Below are positions 11,217-23,181 of a stretch of 64,000 bases of DNA, one piece after another. The position numbers and the translations under genes are program-made. Under the pieces are notes generated by a model. The model was not told the origin of the DNA. It saw nothing but the letters and a program-made list of their open reading frames with translations, and did no database searches. Source of the DNA: Ustulina deusta (lineage: Eukaryota; Ascomycota; Sordariomycetes; Xylariales; Xylariaceae). Within the stretch, counting starts at the first letter, position 1; each line of letters opens with the position of its first letter. The stretch is from positions 186,001 through 250,000 of the forward strand of contig JAJNNX010000024.1 of NCBI GenBank assembly GCA_023159155.1. Direction: 5' to 3'.

Positions 11217-12611
11217 GGGGACATGTTGGTCCTCTCTTTTGGTATATGTCGTGCGTTAGGATGTACGATCTAACTGCTCGAATAAGCCTGGATAAGACGA
11301 TTTTTGACGTTCAGGATCGTCCACTGTACTTAACATCATGATTTGAGGATTTGGTGTTTTGATGGTTATGTAGTTCATGTTAACTGTGCAATACAACTGG
11401 AGATCTTCCGCATTACGAAGATAGGTGAAAAGAAGAAAACTTTGATATTCATTATACAAACATCATATCCAGCCTCCGTTTGAGCTCTAGACTAGGTCAT
11501 TTGCGCATCGGTATGCGCAATCGCAATTCGTGCCCCTTTTTTCAACCCCCACACCTCCTCACACGATAATTACCCCGAAGTACAACCCCATCGACGTATT
11601 TCATCTCTCGCTCGAGAGCATACACTACTCATCCATCCCCTGGAATAACTTGACTCGCGATCCGCCCCCCCACCAAAAGGCCCCCGGTAGACGGACGCAT
11701 GGCTGATTGAGCGCAGGTACCTACCTCCGCGCAGTGACACAGAGAAGCACAGGCTGCACTAGCATGTGTTGCAGCGCCGGCTTAAGTATGTATCATGGGG
11801 CCGGATCAGCAGTTGTTGGGGGCTGCTAAAATCCATGCAAGCGTTTGATTGCGATAACGACTGCTTGTTGCGACATTGGCGGAAGGCTGTGCTTGGATGT
11901 GATAATTAGTTGGGAAACGGTTTGCCTAGGTAGTGTAGGTCGTTACTTTCGATATTGGGGGCATTGATGTCCTCGATCGCGGTCCTTGAGTTGTTCCTTG
12001 GCTGCATGTCGCAGTGCTCACTGAACGTACCACTACCTAGGGAGGTCGATAGGGCAGCGGCAACTCGACGCCGTCAACGCCCCGACCAAACCCACAGTGT
12101 GCCCTTGTTAACATGAGAGACATTATAGCAAAATAGAAGCAAAAGTTACAGTGCCGAGGAACCACTAAAAGGGATAGATGTGGTACTATTTTGTTGTGGA
12201 TTCCTCCAGAATGCTAGATGGTGTTTCTCGACTCATCCATATCAACGGGCATGGCCTCCAGCCGGGGGCTATGCAATCTGTGCAGAGATCTGGTCCACAA
12301 ATAGCTACATAGGTAGATATAGCACATTGATACTTCCTGCCTCCAAGTTTGATGGTGCACACGCTGTACAGCTATGGCCCCCTTGCCGCCTATTCTCACG
12401 ACTTGGAAGGCTAAAATTAGATGTGGAGGAAGAGAGGTGTTAAGATATATTTTGTTGACATCGTAACGAACTCAACCACAAGAACTATAGCGGACTCGAA
12501 CTCCTGGCTCTATTCTGGTAGTTATGAGAGTAAGTCTTCCACGATTATACAATCAACGCTACCACAAGGCGTCTTGAGGTGTTTTTCTCGCTGGTTGTTG
12601 CGAATCTCACA
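11217..12611. other. Intergenic, no gene seen
   Basis: The region contains the cnxE 3' flank and the upstream region of the rhodopsin-domain gene. No frame in it shows a recognisable protein or a convincing exon chain. Confidence 0.45.
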
Positions 12612-14140
12612 ATGGGCACCATCGCCGACTTGTTTCCTCCCGGCACAGATATTTGCCAATTACCAAGCGGTACGCCTCCTAATGGGCAGGTCCCCAACTT
12701 TGATGATCCGGGTCTGAAGGCAGTCACGATTTCTATCAGCGTCATCTTGACTACCACCACGGTCGTTATTAGCCTGGGTAGACTGCACACCAACTTACGA
12801 AAGCTCACCTGGACCGATTGTATGTTATACACAATGACTATACTCACCTGTTCCTTGACTAATGTAGGGGACTTTCCAGTGTTCGTCCTTCTGGCCATGG
12901 CGTTGAACGTCGCAGATACTATTGTAATGATTATCTGTAAGCCCATTCCTACCGCATCGTACCTCTTATAGCCACTAAGACTTCTGATATATTAGTCGTC
13001 AAGTACTTCCGGCATATATGGAATCTGCCCTTGTGCTGGTTCAATGGCCAATACGGGCTGGTAAGACAGTGCTGCCTTGTGGTGAACCAAATGAAATTTC
13101 TAACGCTTAACTCTGCTACAAGCTCGTATACGTGTGGCAGACCTTGATGAACCTCAGCCTGTTCTTTTCCAAGACAGCCACCCTGATTCTCTTCCGTCAA
13201 ATCTTCGCCACATCCCGTGCAATGAACATTGCTATCTGGATCGGCGTACTATTTTGTTTCGCAACGTACACGTCAGGCCTAGTCGTCACGTCGTACTTCT
13301 CAGTTCCCCATATTGGCAGTACCTGGGACCAAGTCGCTGCTAACTTATATGGGCCAACTGTATTCCTTCTTTACTGGTCGATAGCGCAAGGCTCAGCCAG
13401 TACTTTGCTCGATGTTTACATTTTCATTCTCCCCTTGCCTGTTCTTGCAAGGCTCCATCTATCAACGAAAAGAAAGATACAGATCATAGCCATCTTCGGC
13501 GTCGGGCTGTTGTAAGAATGCTCCTTTGCGAAAAATGGTCCAGAACCCAACTCCCTGTCTAACATACTCATCCAGGGGTGTTCTCGCGGGTATTATATCT
13601 CTCGTGTACCGAGTGAAGTCCATCCAGGAGTCTGTCTCTGACGCCACTTACAACGCTGGTATTATCTTCCTCAACTGGTACGTCTACTCACTCCACCGCG
13701 GCCGGTATTTTATGAGCCGCGACCTAACTGTGCGTGTTGCCAACTTTAGTCTTGTTGAGATGGACATCGCCCTCATCATCTGTTCGGCGCCTGCCTTCAC
13801 CAGCTTTCTGCGGGCCTCCGTCCTGGATTCGCGGGCCTTTACGTATCTCGGGGCAAAGTTGGGGCGGGGTGATCCCAACGGGGCGAATATTACGGGATGC
13901 AAGTTGCGAGATCCCAACCAGCCGCGGACTGGGCGTAAAAATGCGCCAAACCAGCATCCCATGATGCAGTCCGACGATGGCTACAAAACAAGCGATACGT
14001 GGTTGTTCAACAGCGGGACGACTACGGATATCGAGGCGTTGAAATCCACACCCGCCGCAACAGACAGCGACTGGACAGGCGGTCCGAGTGTGGTCAAGAC
14101 AGTGAATGTTGAACGTACGCACGCTTCGTCTGGACCTTGA
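12612..14140 (+). CDS. Seven-helix rhodopsin-domain (PTH11-related) membrane protein
   Basis: Members of this large fungal family are plasma-membrane proteins related to PTH11 receptors; most have no known ligand. Exons are 12612-12819, 12868-12936, 12996-13060, 13123-13511, 13576-13677 and 13750-14140. All five introns keep phase and give 407 residues. The N-terminus is probably extracellular, followed by seven hydrophobic segments (AVTISISVILTTTTVVISLG, FVLLAMALNVADTIVMII, AMNIAIWIGVLFCFATYTSG and others). Family marks are KYFRHIWNLP, SLFFSKTATLILFRQIF, LLDVYIFILPLPVLARL and CLVEMDIALIICSAPAF. A CFEM domain is absent. The C-terminal tail is soluble and has a Gly/Asn-rich stretch. Confidence 0.87.
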
Positions 14141-15577
14141 CGATGTAGTGGTATTAATTTTGGCCACTTATCAGAGTTCTGCTTCCCGACAGCGAAAGGC
14201 ATATAATTGAGAAATATACCTAGCTCAAGTTTGCCTTTGCCTTTGGTTTTAGCGAAGGAGGTATGACTAAGTGGAACGAAGGTTTCCTTGGTCCGGGAAT
14301 GTTGTTGGAAAATCCCTATGGCTAAAATAGGAAAGTGAAGCGACCTAATCGGGATTAGTACACCTTGGCATTCTTGGCATACAGACGGGCAGCCGAACAC
14401 GCCTGCCTACTTACCTAATCCAGACTGGCAGCCAGACGGACCTAACCATACAGACCTGCGAGCGGCAGCCATGCAGACCTAGCCACGGCTGGTGCTTATA
14501 TAAAAACGAAAGCCGCCTCCCCCTGCTCGCTAGGAGCACGCGCGAAGCGGACGGAAGCTAGGTAGGTGGGTAGGGGGGAGGCTGCCTTCGTGGGGCTCTT
14601 TAACGGCTTTGTCTTTGTCTTGGATACCCCGGGCCATTACCTAATCGATTTACACTAGTGTAGGTACTGTACAATTATAATTAAACAAGGTAGCAAATCT
14701 TCCAACCCTGGCTCCAAAACAGCATTGGGGTGAATCAGGATGACAGCCGAAGTACCCCGCGAAGAAAATCATGGCAACAATAATCTATCCTATCACGAAC
14801 ATGGGTGAGTGTGCGAATCGTTCCATTTGAACTACCTTTAGTAGATATAGCTATACTTTTAAACCTTAGATCCCACTTGGCCTTTATTTCCGACTGCAAA
14901 GGAGATGCCGCTGAGGACTGTTGTGCAAATGCGAGGAGGGCAAGATGCGAGGAGGGCAAGATGCGAGGTGAAAGCACACCATGCTTATTGGTGAAGGGAC
15001 TTATACTACCTTGGCAGTGAGCCATCGACCATGATAACGACGCCAAGGGTTTTTCGCTCAGCTTGTCATTTGATCAGGGATCTATAAAAAGCGCTTACCA
15101 TACTACTTACTACACAACACCATCTCTGTACCTGTAGTCGCAACGACCTACGCGGAAGACGCATTGATTGACCTGCCTTTTATGAAAATTGCCATACGAT
15201 GCTATGTGCTACGCCGCAATCATACCGCTGTATTCACTCCATGTATACTGACTCCGGCAGGTAAATATGCCAGGAATCTGGCTGAGATGCGAGGATCAGG
15301 TCAACAAAAACAGTTACTGTGCCATGGTGCCATGGACGAGGACGAGACCTTGTGCGGCCGCATGCGGACCGCAGCAGCAAACCATGGTACTTGGTGTGCA
15401 AGCCTTTAGATCTTTGACAACTTCAAGTCGTAGATGTTCGGCGCGCTCGATGGGGGCTAAATTACCTGTATAAGAGCATCGCATTCTTACCTAAAATATC
15501 AACCACACCTTTACCTCCACATCCACCTCACAAGCTCCACCTCCCAGTTCCCCAAAAGGAGATCACCAACAGTGAAG
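14141..15577. other. Intergenic, no gene seen
   Basis: It separates the rhodopsin-domain gene from the small secreted protein. Apart from a short tandem repeat (14931-14969) I see no coding exons or RNA gene. The last 100 bp before 15578 are C-rich and pyrimidine-biased, like many fungal 5' UTRs. Confidence 0.4.
14931..14969. repeat. Short tandem repeat, 16-bp unit
   Basis: The unit GCGAGGAGGGCAAGAT occurs twice and begins a third time, starting at 14931. It is a minor local duplication with no coding context. Confidence 0.75.
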
Positions 15578-16068
15578 ATGAAATTCCTCGCCATCCCCAC
15601 TCTTCTCGCCGCAACGGCGCAGGCAGCTAGCCTCGCTTTCACGACCGACATCCCGGTCGACGGTTTCTGGACCATCGGCACCGACTTCGTGTTGGAGTGG
15701 AAAGCCTACGACGCGACCGCCACCGACACGTTCAAGCTCACGATATCGGCTTGGAACAGAACCATCAGCGGCTACAGCCCGGGCCCCTTTGGAATCCAGA
15801 TCCCCACATACGACACCAAGGAAATCGTCCTCGGCGGTGAGTAATACAGCATCTCCGACACGTACGTCCGGTCAGGGCTGTTGAAACGCTTACTAACCAT
15901 GGCAATTCCCGACCAGCCGACGTGAAATTCCTCGACGAGTCGTATGCCTGGACCGTCGAGCCCCTGGATGACGCGGGCGCGTGGAAAGGCTTGGGGTTCA
16001 ACTATTTCTTCGCCGCAGAATGGGGCCTCACCGTGGATTCTCCCCGCGTCTTCCACATAGAGGATTAA
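15578..16068 (+). CDS. Small secreted protein, possibly Kre9/Knh1-like fold
   Basis: Exons are 15578-15836 and 15917-16068 (80-nt intron, GTGAGT donor), 136 residues. The N-terminus MKFLAIPTLLAATAQA is a clear signal peptide, cleaved near A16. The mature part is a single beta-rich domain (FTTDIPVDGFWTIGTDFVL, TFKLTISAWN, SYAWTVEPLDD) with one N-glycosylation-type site (NRT). I see no cysteine in it, unlike many effector proteins. The pattern of a short Ig-like domain with a conserved W recalls the Kre9/Knh1-type N-terminal domain of fungal cell-wall proteins, but there is no Ser/Thr stalk and no GPI signal. Role unknown. Confidence 0.75.
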
Positions 16069-18017
16069 GAGATGTCTGGTCTGAGAAAAGAAACACTCGT
16101 AAACGATCCTGGAATGGCCCCTGTGTTCTAGGCAATCATGGGAAGATGTAATATCCGCTTTTGCGACGCTGTCACATCTTCGGGACGATCGAGGTGTTCT
16201 GTACATAGCAGATTCGTTAGCATAGAGCGTCTAGGCGCCCTGTCTACTAAGTTACACTTCTATTCTAGCCCCAACATTATTAATCTAGAACTGGATCAAG
16301 CTATCCCTGAATCCTGAGAGAGTAACAATAATTGTTACTTTATAAAATAACCTTTCTAATATATTGATTCTATTTAGATCATAGCTGTTGCTAGGCTATT
16401 ATTGATTTCTAGTACATATCTTACTATAAATCAAGTAAGACTGCTTGTAATTCTTTACCTATTTGGATATATGGGCGTGTTGTTACTAGCGCTCTAGAAT
16501 TTTAGGAGGGACAAAGGGTGTCCACCTGTCGGCGAGGGCTACTTTTGCTATAGTCCATACAGCCGTGTCCCCGAAAAGCGTGCTAGGACCAATGTCTAGC
16601 GCCTAAGTATACCTTAATAAGAGCTAAGCCCATTCTTAAGAAGCCTCTTAGGCGCACTTCTATAGATACTAGCGCGTGGGGATTACTGTTCATGGTTTAC
16701 GGTTCCTGAATAAAGAGTAAGACCTGGAAATAGAGGATTTGCTGTTACGAGCCAGCTTATCTTTGGCTTATATGTGTACAAATTATAGCTGAGGAGATTC
16801 GCGTCAGCCTAGCGATATTGCCATGTTCCTTCATGATAATGAGACAATCTTGTGATTAGGCCCCGTAACTAGCCTAATGATGCGTATCTTTTATATAGTC
16901 TTAATTATAATAGATCTCTTATATTATAGGTCTATAGTTAGACAAGTTACTACTAATCCCTAATCTATTTTATAAAACATATAAGTTAAAAAACTCTGAC
17001 TACTAGACCTAGAGATCGCAGATAATAAATAGCCTGTTTACTCCTTATTTTCTAATTTGTAATTATAAAATCACGCAAGTTTACCCAACTAATGCGCTTC
17101 AAAAAACTCTCGCTGTGACGCGGGTTTTTATAAATGGGCCATGATCCGCAAATGTGTGGCTTCTTGTAAAAGGCGAGGCGGATCAGGGGAGGCAGACCAA
17201 CCTGTTTGATCTCGTATTCCACATCCTCGACCACCAGAAATAGCAACCAAGGCCACCGCAACTAACGCTGGCTCATAGCCACTGGCCAACTAGATCTATG
17301 AACTTTGAATTCTACCCTGCTTCTTAGGATAGCGCAGATCTGCGTGATATTGTACGCGCCAGTGGCCAATCACAAGTTCAAGCCACCTCTGCAGCCAATA
17401 TGAGCTATATAGTCTAGGTATTCGTTCACCCACACGAAGTAGTCTCCTTGATAATGGCGGTTTAAGGCCCGCTGCTGCCCCTGTCCGCTAGTTCAGCTCA
17501 CGTTTTACTAGCCCAGCTCCCGGCGTTTTCCCTAAGCCCCCATCTTTTTAATCAAAGCCCAAACTCATTGTTTGTTAAAGCTCCAGCCACCGCCGCTCAT
17601 CTTCTCTAATATTTTATTTTTAGCACTCCGGATCCCACAAAGACGCTTGCCTCACTTCGTTATATTCGGTAATACTTGACTGAATGCGTTTTGTGTGGCG
17701 CATTCGGGACGCAAGAAAATGTGGACTCTTTTTTAGTGCTGTGTGGCCTGGGGATTATTCCAAGTTATATATATCAATTGCTTGATGTTTGATCTGCCTC
17801 TCTGACCGATAAAACAAGAGACAGCCAGATTACCTGAGAAAAGCAGAGAGAGTTAACGACTTGACCGGCTGTCGTCTAGAATGTTCTTTATAGGAAGTGT
17901 ATTACTGCTGATACATTAAAATGGTTGTTGGTGCCTCAAGTTATGTCAACTAACGGCCAAGCGGTAAGAGATTAACTAGAAGCTGAGTGGAAAATATTCT
18001 GGATATCTGTGACTGCA
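16069..18017. other. Intergenic, partly AT-rich, possible decayed repeat
   Basis: From about 16270 to 17050 the sequence is AT-rich with many TA dinucleotides and no open frames, which suggests an old RIP-damaged insertion. A small inverted repeat GTAACAA-TAA-TTGTTAC lies near 16322-16338. From 17060 to 17960 composition is closer to genes but I recognise no protein or terminal repeats. Confidence 0.4.
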
Positions 18018-19755
18018 CTAGTGTTTGCTAGTACTTTTACTGTGGTTGTCTTTATCTGCACCTGTAATGTTGGCCTGGTTCTCTAATAGGAACTTGATAA
18101 CATTTAAATATTTATTAAGTGCTGCTCTATAAATAAGTACTTTTCTGTTTTTAGTTAAAGCTGTAATAATAGCTTTGTTTTTAAACAGAAGCTGAACGAT
18201 ATTTAGATGCCTATTGAGTGCTGCTTTATGGATAGGTGTTCTTTCGTTTTTATTTGCAGCTATAATATCAGCCTTGTTTTCGAATAGGAGCTTAACAACA
18301 TTTAGATACCTATTAAGTGCTGTTTTATGGATAGGTGTCCATCCGTTTTTAGTTAAAGCTGTAATATCGGCGTAGTTTTGAAACAAAAACTTAATAATAT
18401 CTAGATGTTCATTAAATGCTGCTCCATGAACAGGTGTCCCCGTTTTTAGTTGCAGCTGTAATATCAACCTTATTTTCGAACAAGAACTTGATAACATCTA
18501 GATATCCATTGAATGCTGTTTTATAAATAGGTGTCTATTCTTGTTTACTTGCAGCTATAATATCAACCTTGTTTTAAAACAAGAACTTAACAACGTTTAG
18601 ATGTCTATTGAGTGCTGCTTTATGAATAGGTGTCCTTCCGTCTTTAGTTGCAGTAGTAATATCGGCCTGGTTAATAGCTCGTTCCAAGTGTCTGAGAAAC
18701 ACCGGATCGTTATTTGGGAGCCGCCTCGTCTTGTCGTCTTGATAAATGTTCACTCCGATAAGCAGATCGAATCGCTTTGGTACACTTGGAGTTGCCATGA
18801 TTTGCAGCTGAGGAAGGTTAGCGAGGTCGTCCATCGATCCTGTCTGATCAAATCGCGTGCCGAGCCAGTTTCTTCCGATGCGGAGGATGAAGGCAGACAA
18901 AATCTTGTCCCTGCGCTGTTCTGCCTCGGTGGTTGGCTCATTCGCATGTCGCAATTTGAGTTTGCGCTTGCGTATTTCCTGCCATATCTGCGCTAGACTG
19001 ACTCGCTCCTATCCTTCAATATCCGGTATCGCCTCATCGACTGGACGTGCTCTGTCTATAGGGGTTTCATCGTCATACGAGAAGGTGGCGACTGGCATGA
19101 GATGGTTTTCGCTCTCGACTGTCGTCCGAGACACTGCTACCTTGTCTTCGTCGCGCAACTCTATGCTGAATGCGGTGCCAACATTCTCTGGGTAATCTAT
19201 ATCATCGGGTAGCGGGAGCGATAGTAAAGCAATGTGTTGTAAATGATGCGTGACATGATCTTCCAGGCTTTTACCCTCCACGTACTCCTCACCACAGAAC
19301 GGACATGAGTCGAAGATCCTCTTCAATGGGCGTCGCGAATTGTTTGCCAGAAATGGAAGCTGTGTCTCTTTGAACTTCCCCGGATGCTGAATATTCATAT
19401 GCGAAGTGAATTCCTCCTGAGATACAAAGGCTTTCGGCACGTGCATCTTCGCCCGGCAATACCAGCGCATGCAATGCGTTTGCTCGTGTAAGATCCATTC
19501 CGAGCTTGTACCGAAGATAACCTCGCCGCGCTCGCAGGGGAAAAATACGCACGTATAAGAGTCGAAATCCTTCTTGACGTGCGCTGCCCACGCATCACGA
19601 TCCTGTGCGTCACTCGTGGGGAGGCTGAAGCAGCAGAAGGGACAGATGAACTCGTGAACATTGGGAGCGACGTGCGGTGGTGGTGGAATCATCTCATTCT
19701 CGCCGCTCGTCATGGCGATTGTGTGAGCCTGGCTGATCTTACTCTGCGCTGACAT
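18018..19755 (-). pseudogene. RIP-damaged C2H2 zinc-finger/ankyrin-repeat gene
   Basis: From 19755 the frame encodes about 248 residues with the repeated Cys/His pattern found in many fungal NLR-associated proteins (CPFCCFSLP, WAAHVKKDF, HEQTHCMRWYC, HMNIQHPGKF, CPFCGEEYV, DHVTHHLQHIALLSLP). It stops at TAG 19011-19009 but continues in the same frame through ERVSLAQIWQEIRKRK and RFDLLIGVNIYQDD into ankyrin repeats. Further in-frame stops are TAA 18576-18574 and TAG 18537-18535. The repeats have a 99-bp period (anchors 18211, 18310, 18409, 18506, 18605); the 97-bp gap between 18409 and 18506 is a 2-bp loss that shifts frame. The stops are the types expected from CpA to TpA change. The LLIGVN segment resembles the start of caspase-like domains but no catalytic dyad follows. 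A shorter protein ending at 19009 may still be made. Confidence 0.72.
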
Positions 19756-20430
19756 TAGTTGGCGATGTGATTCTGTGGAGTTGGGGAATGGAACTCATAG
19801 GCCCTGTAAAGTAAAGTAAAGCACCCATGTCCTTCGGGACCCAGAGAAAAAGACAAATCACTATGGCACAATTCCGGCTCGACTGTAGTAGCGCCCGCTG
19901 GGACTGATAGCGTCAGTGCTCCCATCTCGTCGGTCATCTTCCTAGGGTTATTGAGTTCATTGATAGCAGAGGGTGCGCGGAGTGTGAGCCGGACTGGCTT
20001 TGGCGCGGGTTTCACAGTATGTAGGGCTAGCTTGGCTTGGCGTGAGCGGCGGCGTAGTGAGCATGATAGAGTAGTTGTGAGAAATGTATAGGTATATTGA
20101 TGGCCGAGACGGAGATCAATGAGGCTAATGATTGCGCCAGAAATTAACAGTGGATTTCCCTCCTTTTGTCCCCCGCATACCCGATTCCAACCCGTCCAAA
20201 ACCCCGATGAGCCAAAAACCTTGACCCAAACCGTAACCGCCGTCTCTCCCCGTTCCGAAGCCCTCATTCCCATCCCGAAACATAAGCCATTTTGAAGTAT
20301 AGCAAAGCCCGAGGAATTGTACCACTGTCGCCTAGTCGTCATAGGATCCGCCGTCGAGGAAGACGGATTGAGTCGGAAATGGCGGTGTCATTGATGTGCG
20401 AGCTGGTGGTGGTGGTGGGAGTCGCTACAC
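19756..20430. other. Intergenic, no gene seen
   Basis: Probably the upstream region of the C2H2/ankyrin gene and the 3' flank of the 81-residue gene. A 195-codon minus-strand frame (20342-19755) is open but has no family motif and ends at the next start, so I do not call it. Confidence 0.4.
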
Positions 20431-20848
20431 TTAGTAGAGACCGACCACGATGTCACCACGGACGCGGGCGGAGAGGTGGACTTCGGCCTCGAGGTCGAGC
20501 TTGACACCGACGAGGAGGGCGGCGCTCTTGAGCTTTCCCTCGTCATCGACGGGTCCCTTGATGAGATTGCCTGTGGGATATCCTGTTAGCTGTCGCTGGA
20601 CCAGCTGGTTCGACACTAGGAGGAAGATGGAGGACGATAGAATAAGGGATGAAGGTGTCAGGGGTAAGATGCTGTTGACTTACCGGTAACGCTGTTGCCA
20701 GAGCCGGAGAGGCTAGGCATGGGGAGGGTGGCAGGGGCGCTGCTGCCGTAGGCAGAGGAAGTGGGAGCGTTGGCGACACTGTTCAAGGTACAAGTTAGCT
20801 GATGCGTTCCAGTCATCTTAAAGATGAAGCAACCTACGCGGAAGACAT
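20431..20848 (-). CDS. Conserved small ascomycete protein of unknown function, 81 residues
   Basis: Three short exons, 20848-20838 (11 nt), 20778-20684 and 20570-20431, join in frame to give 81 residues. The start has a strong context (CAAAATGTC). The N-terminal half is Ala/Ser/Pro-rich (ANAPTSSAYGSSAPATLPMP). The C-terminal half is ordered: GNLIKGPVDDEGKLKSAAL then LLVGVKLDLEAEVHLSARV and a terminal RGDIVVGLY. From memory this tail type recurs in uncharacterised ascomycete proteins, but I know no function. It has no signal peptide or membrane segment. Splice sites are GTAGGT..AACAG and GTAAGT..CACAG with GCTAAC branch points, which supports a real gene. Confidence 0.78.
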
Positions 20849-22191
20849 TTTGATGGTTGGGTTTTTGAGTCGTGAGACTGGTAAAGAGTTGTTGGTAGTG
20901 GTGGTTGGTTGTTGGAAGTCTGGATTGTGTTGTGATGATGATGAGAGAAAAGTCCTCTGGTTTGTGGTCGTTGTCGGTCCTTTATATACACATCGCTGAA
21001 GCCCAACTTGACTCTTGACCGTCGTTGTGAAGGCCGCAGTGGCCCCTACTTTGCTGTATGCGTTGTCACTAGAGGTTGAGCGTTGAGCCGTGCGAGGGTG
21101 TTGTTGATGCTTCAACTCCAAAGATCCTTGGACCCTCCGTCAATCAGCCGATGCGTGTCGCCACCTTGAATGCCAGCATATGTAGACATCCTAGCTACGG
21201 TCCACCTCTTCACAACCCGTCATGCAGCCCCTGGGGAATGAGAGGCACTCAACTAAAGTGCAGTCGCGCGGGCTTCAACGCCTCTTTTACCTTCAAACTC
21301 AAGAAAAATGGGCAATAATACATTCATATACATCATCATCATCTCTCTCAGTTGTTTCTAAGGTGTCTGGTCGTCTTCGAGTTGGGAAGTGCACGTTAGT
21401 AGCTTCGCCTAGTGACTCTCCCTTGCGTCTCCCGATTGACTCGCCGAATGTCAGCCATGCAAGATCATCTTAGCGCCCGCCGGTCCCTGCTCCCTGCTCC
21501 GGTGTCCAACCGATTGATGCATTGATGGATCAATGGCACCCCACACCCCACACAGCGAACGCCCTTTCATCGTGTAGAAAGGGAAGTTCTAACCTTTCAG
21601 CGGGGTTGTTTCTACACCTTAGGGGAGACGTCGTACGCGAAGAATGTTTCAGCACAATGCGTCGTGCCAATTTCAGGCTGGGTTGTACGGGGTAAGAGCT
21701 CGAGCCTCGACGGCCCGAGCCATAACCCCCACAGGCCACTGAATGCTTTCGATAATCTAGACTTACCGCCCCCAGTGATTTAGCGACCACGTAGGCGCGC
21801 TCTGGGCGCGGTTCAAGGATCCCCCCCGCAACCAAGAAGAGGCCCAGCCACGATGATTCCGAAGTGCCGAGGAACATGTCGATAGCTTGCTGTACTCAAA
21901 ATATAACTAGACGACGAAAAATCGATACGATAAAGAAAGACCTGTATTGTCAAATTCAGCTACAGTCAGATCGGCGAGAACTACTCCCAAAGATCTTGCT
22001 TAACATTCATGATTTAGAGGTAATTCAAATTGAAGGAGCTTTTAAAGACTCCGACGTTGAGATGACTGTTTATGAGAAGGTTAGGTGTGCATTGTTATGT
22101 GCCTGTGCTTCTGGCGCGCTGTCCGCTGCAGGCCAGGGACCCGTTCACACTAAACCTTGTTCGTTTCTTGGCCCTCCTTACTCCTTGGCGT
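20849..22191. other. Intergenic, no gene seen
   Basis: It holds the upstream region of the 81-residue gene and the 3' side of the dehydratase relic. A 142-codon plus-strand frame at 21864-22292 has no recognisable domain and runs into the relic, so it is not called. Confidence 0.4.
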
Positions 22192-23181
22192 TTAGGCAGG
22201 CTTGCCGAACTCAAGAAGCGCCAGCGCTACTTTGCAGTGAATGTTCATGCAGTACTGTCTTGGATTTGGCAGTGGCAACGGGTTGGGCGTGACAGTCACG
22301 TTAGTCATTTCCAGACCTTCATACCATAGCCTCGGTGTCCTAGAGTCATGACTATTCACAGCGATGCCGCTGCACGTAACCCCATGCTGTGTTACACTGG
22401 TGATTGAGGAGCAAACTGTGTTTGAAGCGCTTGCTGAGCAATCTCCGTCTCCGGTAGATACATACATGTGTTCGATTCGGGTCGGAACACTGGTCGCCAT
22501 TGGCCGAGAGCCGCCGGATGTAAGAGCAGTGAATGAAAGATGCATAATAGCATCCATTGAAATAGGGTGAATGATGCAGTCATGCTCTGACGGGTGAAAC
22601 GGGGTCATCTTTCCAATTGCTTTCTTCCCGTTTTGATGGTATTGTTGGTCCTGGATAGCTTGGAAGAACGGCCCGTATTCAAGCCCATGTTTCTTCAAAA
22701 ACTGATACATGTCTTGAGAATCGACCCTCTTGGTGCATTCAACAGTCGGGCTCAGAAAATCGCGAATTGTATGCTTCTGCTGGGTCTCCATTCTCGATAT
22801 GCTCCAGTCATCGACTACTTGGGAATATTGCACTGAGACGATACCAACACAGTTGAGTAGCCAGGAATCTTCAGCACAGGTCTGGATAGTGGATTCAAAC
22901 GATCGAGCCCCTAGAAGTTGGTCTTTACTCTCCCTGAGGGTTGTCTGAACTTCCAACCTGCCTTTCTGATTCGACAAATCCATGGGACCCTCGAGCCGCA
23001 CGTCGCGAAGCGTGTAGCCATCAACTTTGCAGCTTTGGCCGGCTAGTTCTTTAGCTGCTTCGATGGCCATTACCAGCATTCCAGCTCCAGGGTATAGCAT
23101 TCGTCCATTGACTAGTCTCATACCCTGACTTTGTCCGTTATACCCGCCGAGGTTGGCAATACACTGACAGATCCGAAACAC
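22192..23181 (-). pseudogene. Lone dehydratase-domain fragment of a highly reducing polyketide synthase
   Basis: The 329-codon frame matches the product-template/dehydratase region of a type I fungal PKS: NGRMLYPGAGMLVMAIEAAKE, GYTLRDVRLEGP, DMYQFLKKHGLEYGPFFQ and CIIHPISMDAIMHLSF (the Asp of the second motif is kept). The first motif normally has a catalytic His before VNGRMLYPG; here the residues are QGMRLVNG, so it is missing. No ketosynthase, acyltransferase, ketoreductase or carrier domain occurs on either side; a full enzyme would need over 2,000 residues. Its left-end sequence abuts a P450 fragment on the other strand. I read it as a relic of a lost cluster. Confidence 0.78.

Noticed and set aside
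19755..20342. 195-codon minus-strand frame upstream of the C2H2/ankyrin gene
   Set aside because: No motif, and it ends at the C2H2 start in a different frame; more likely promoter and 5' UTR.
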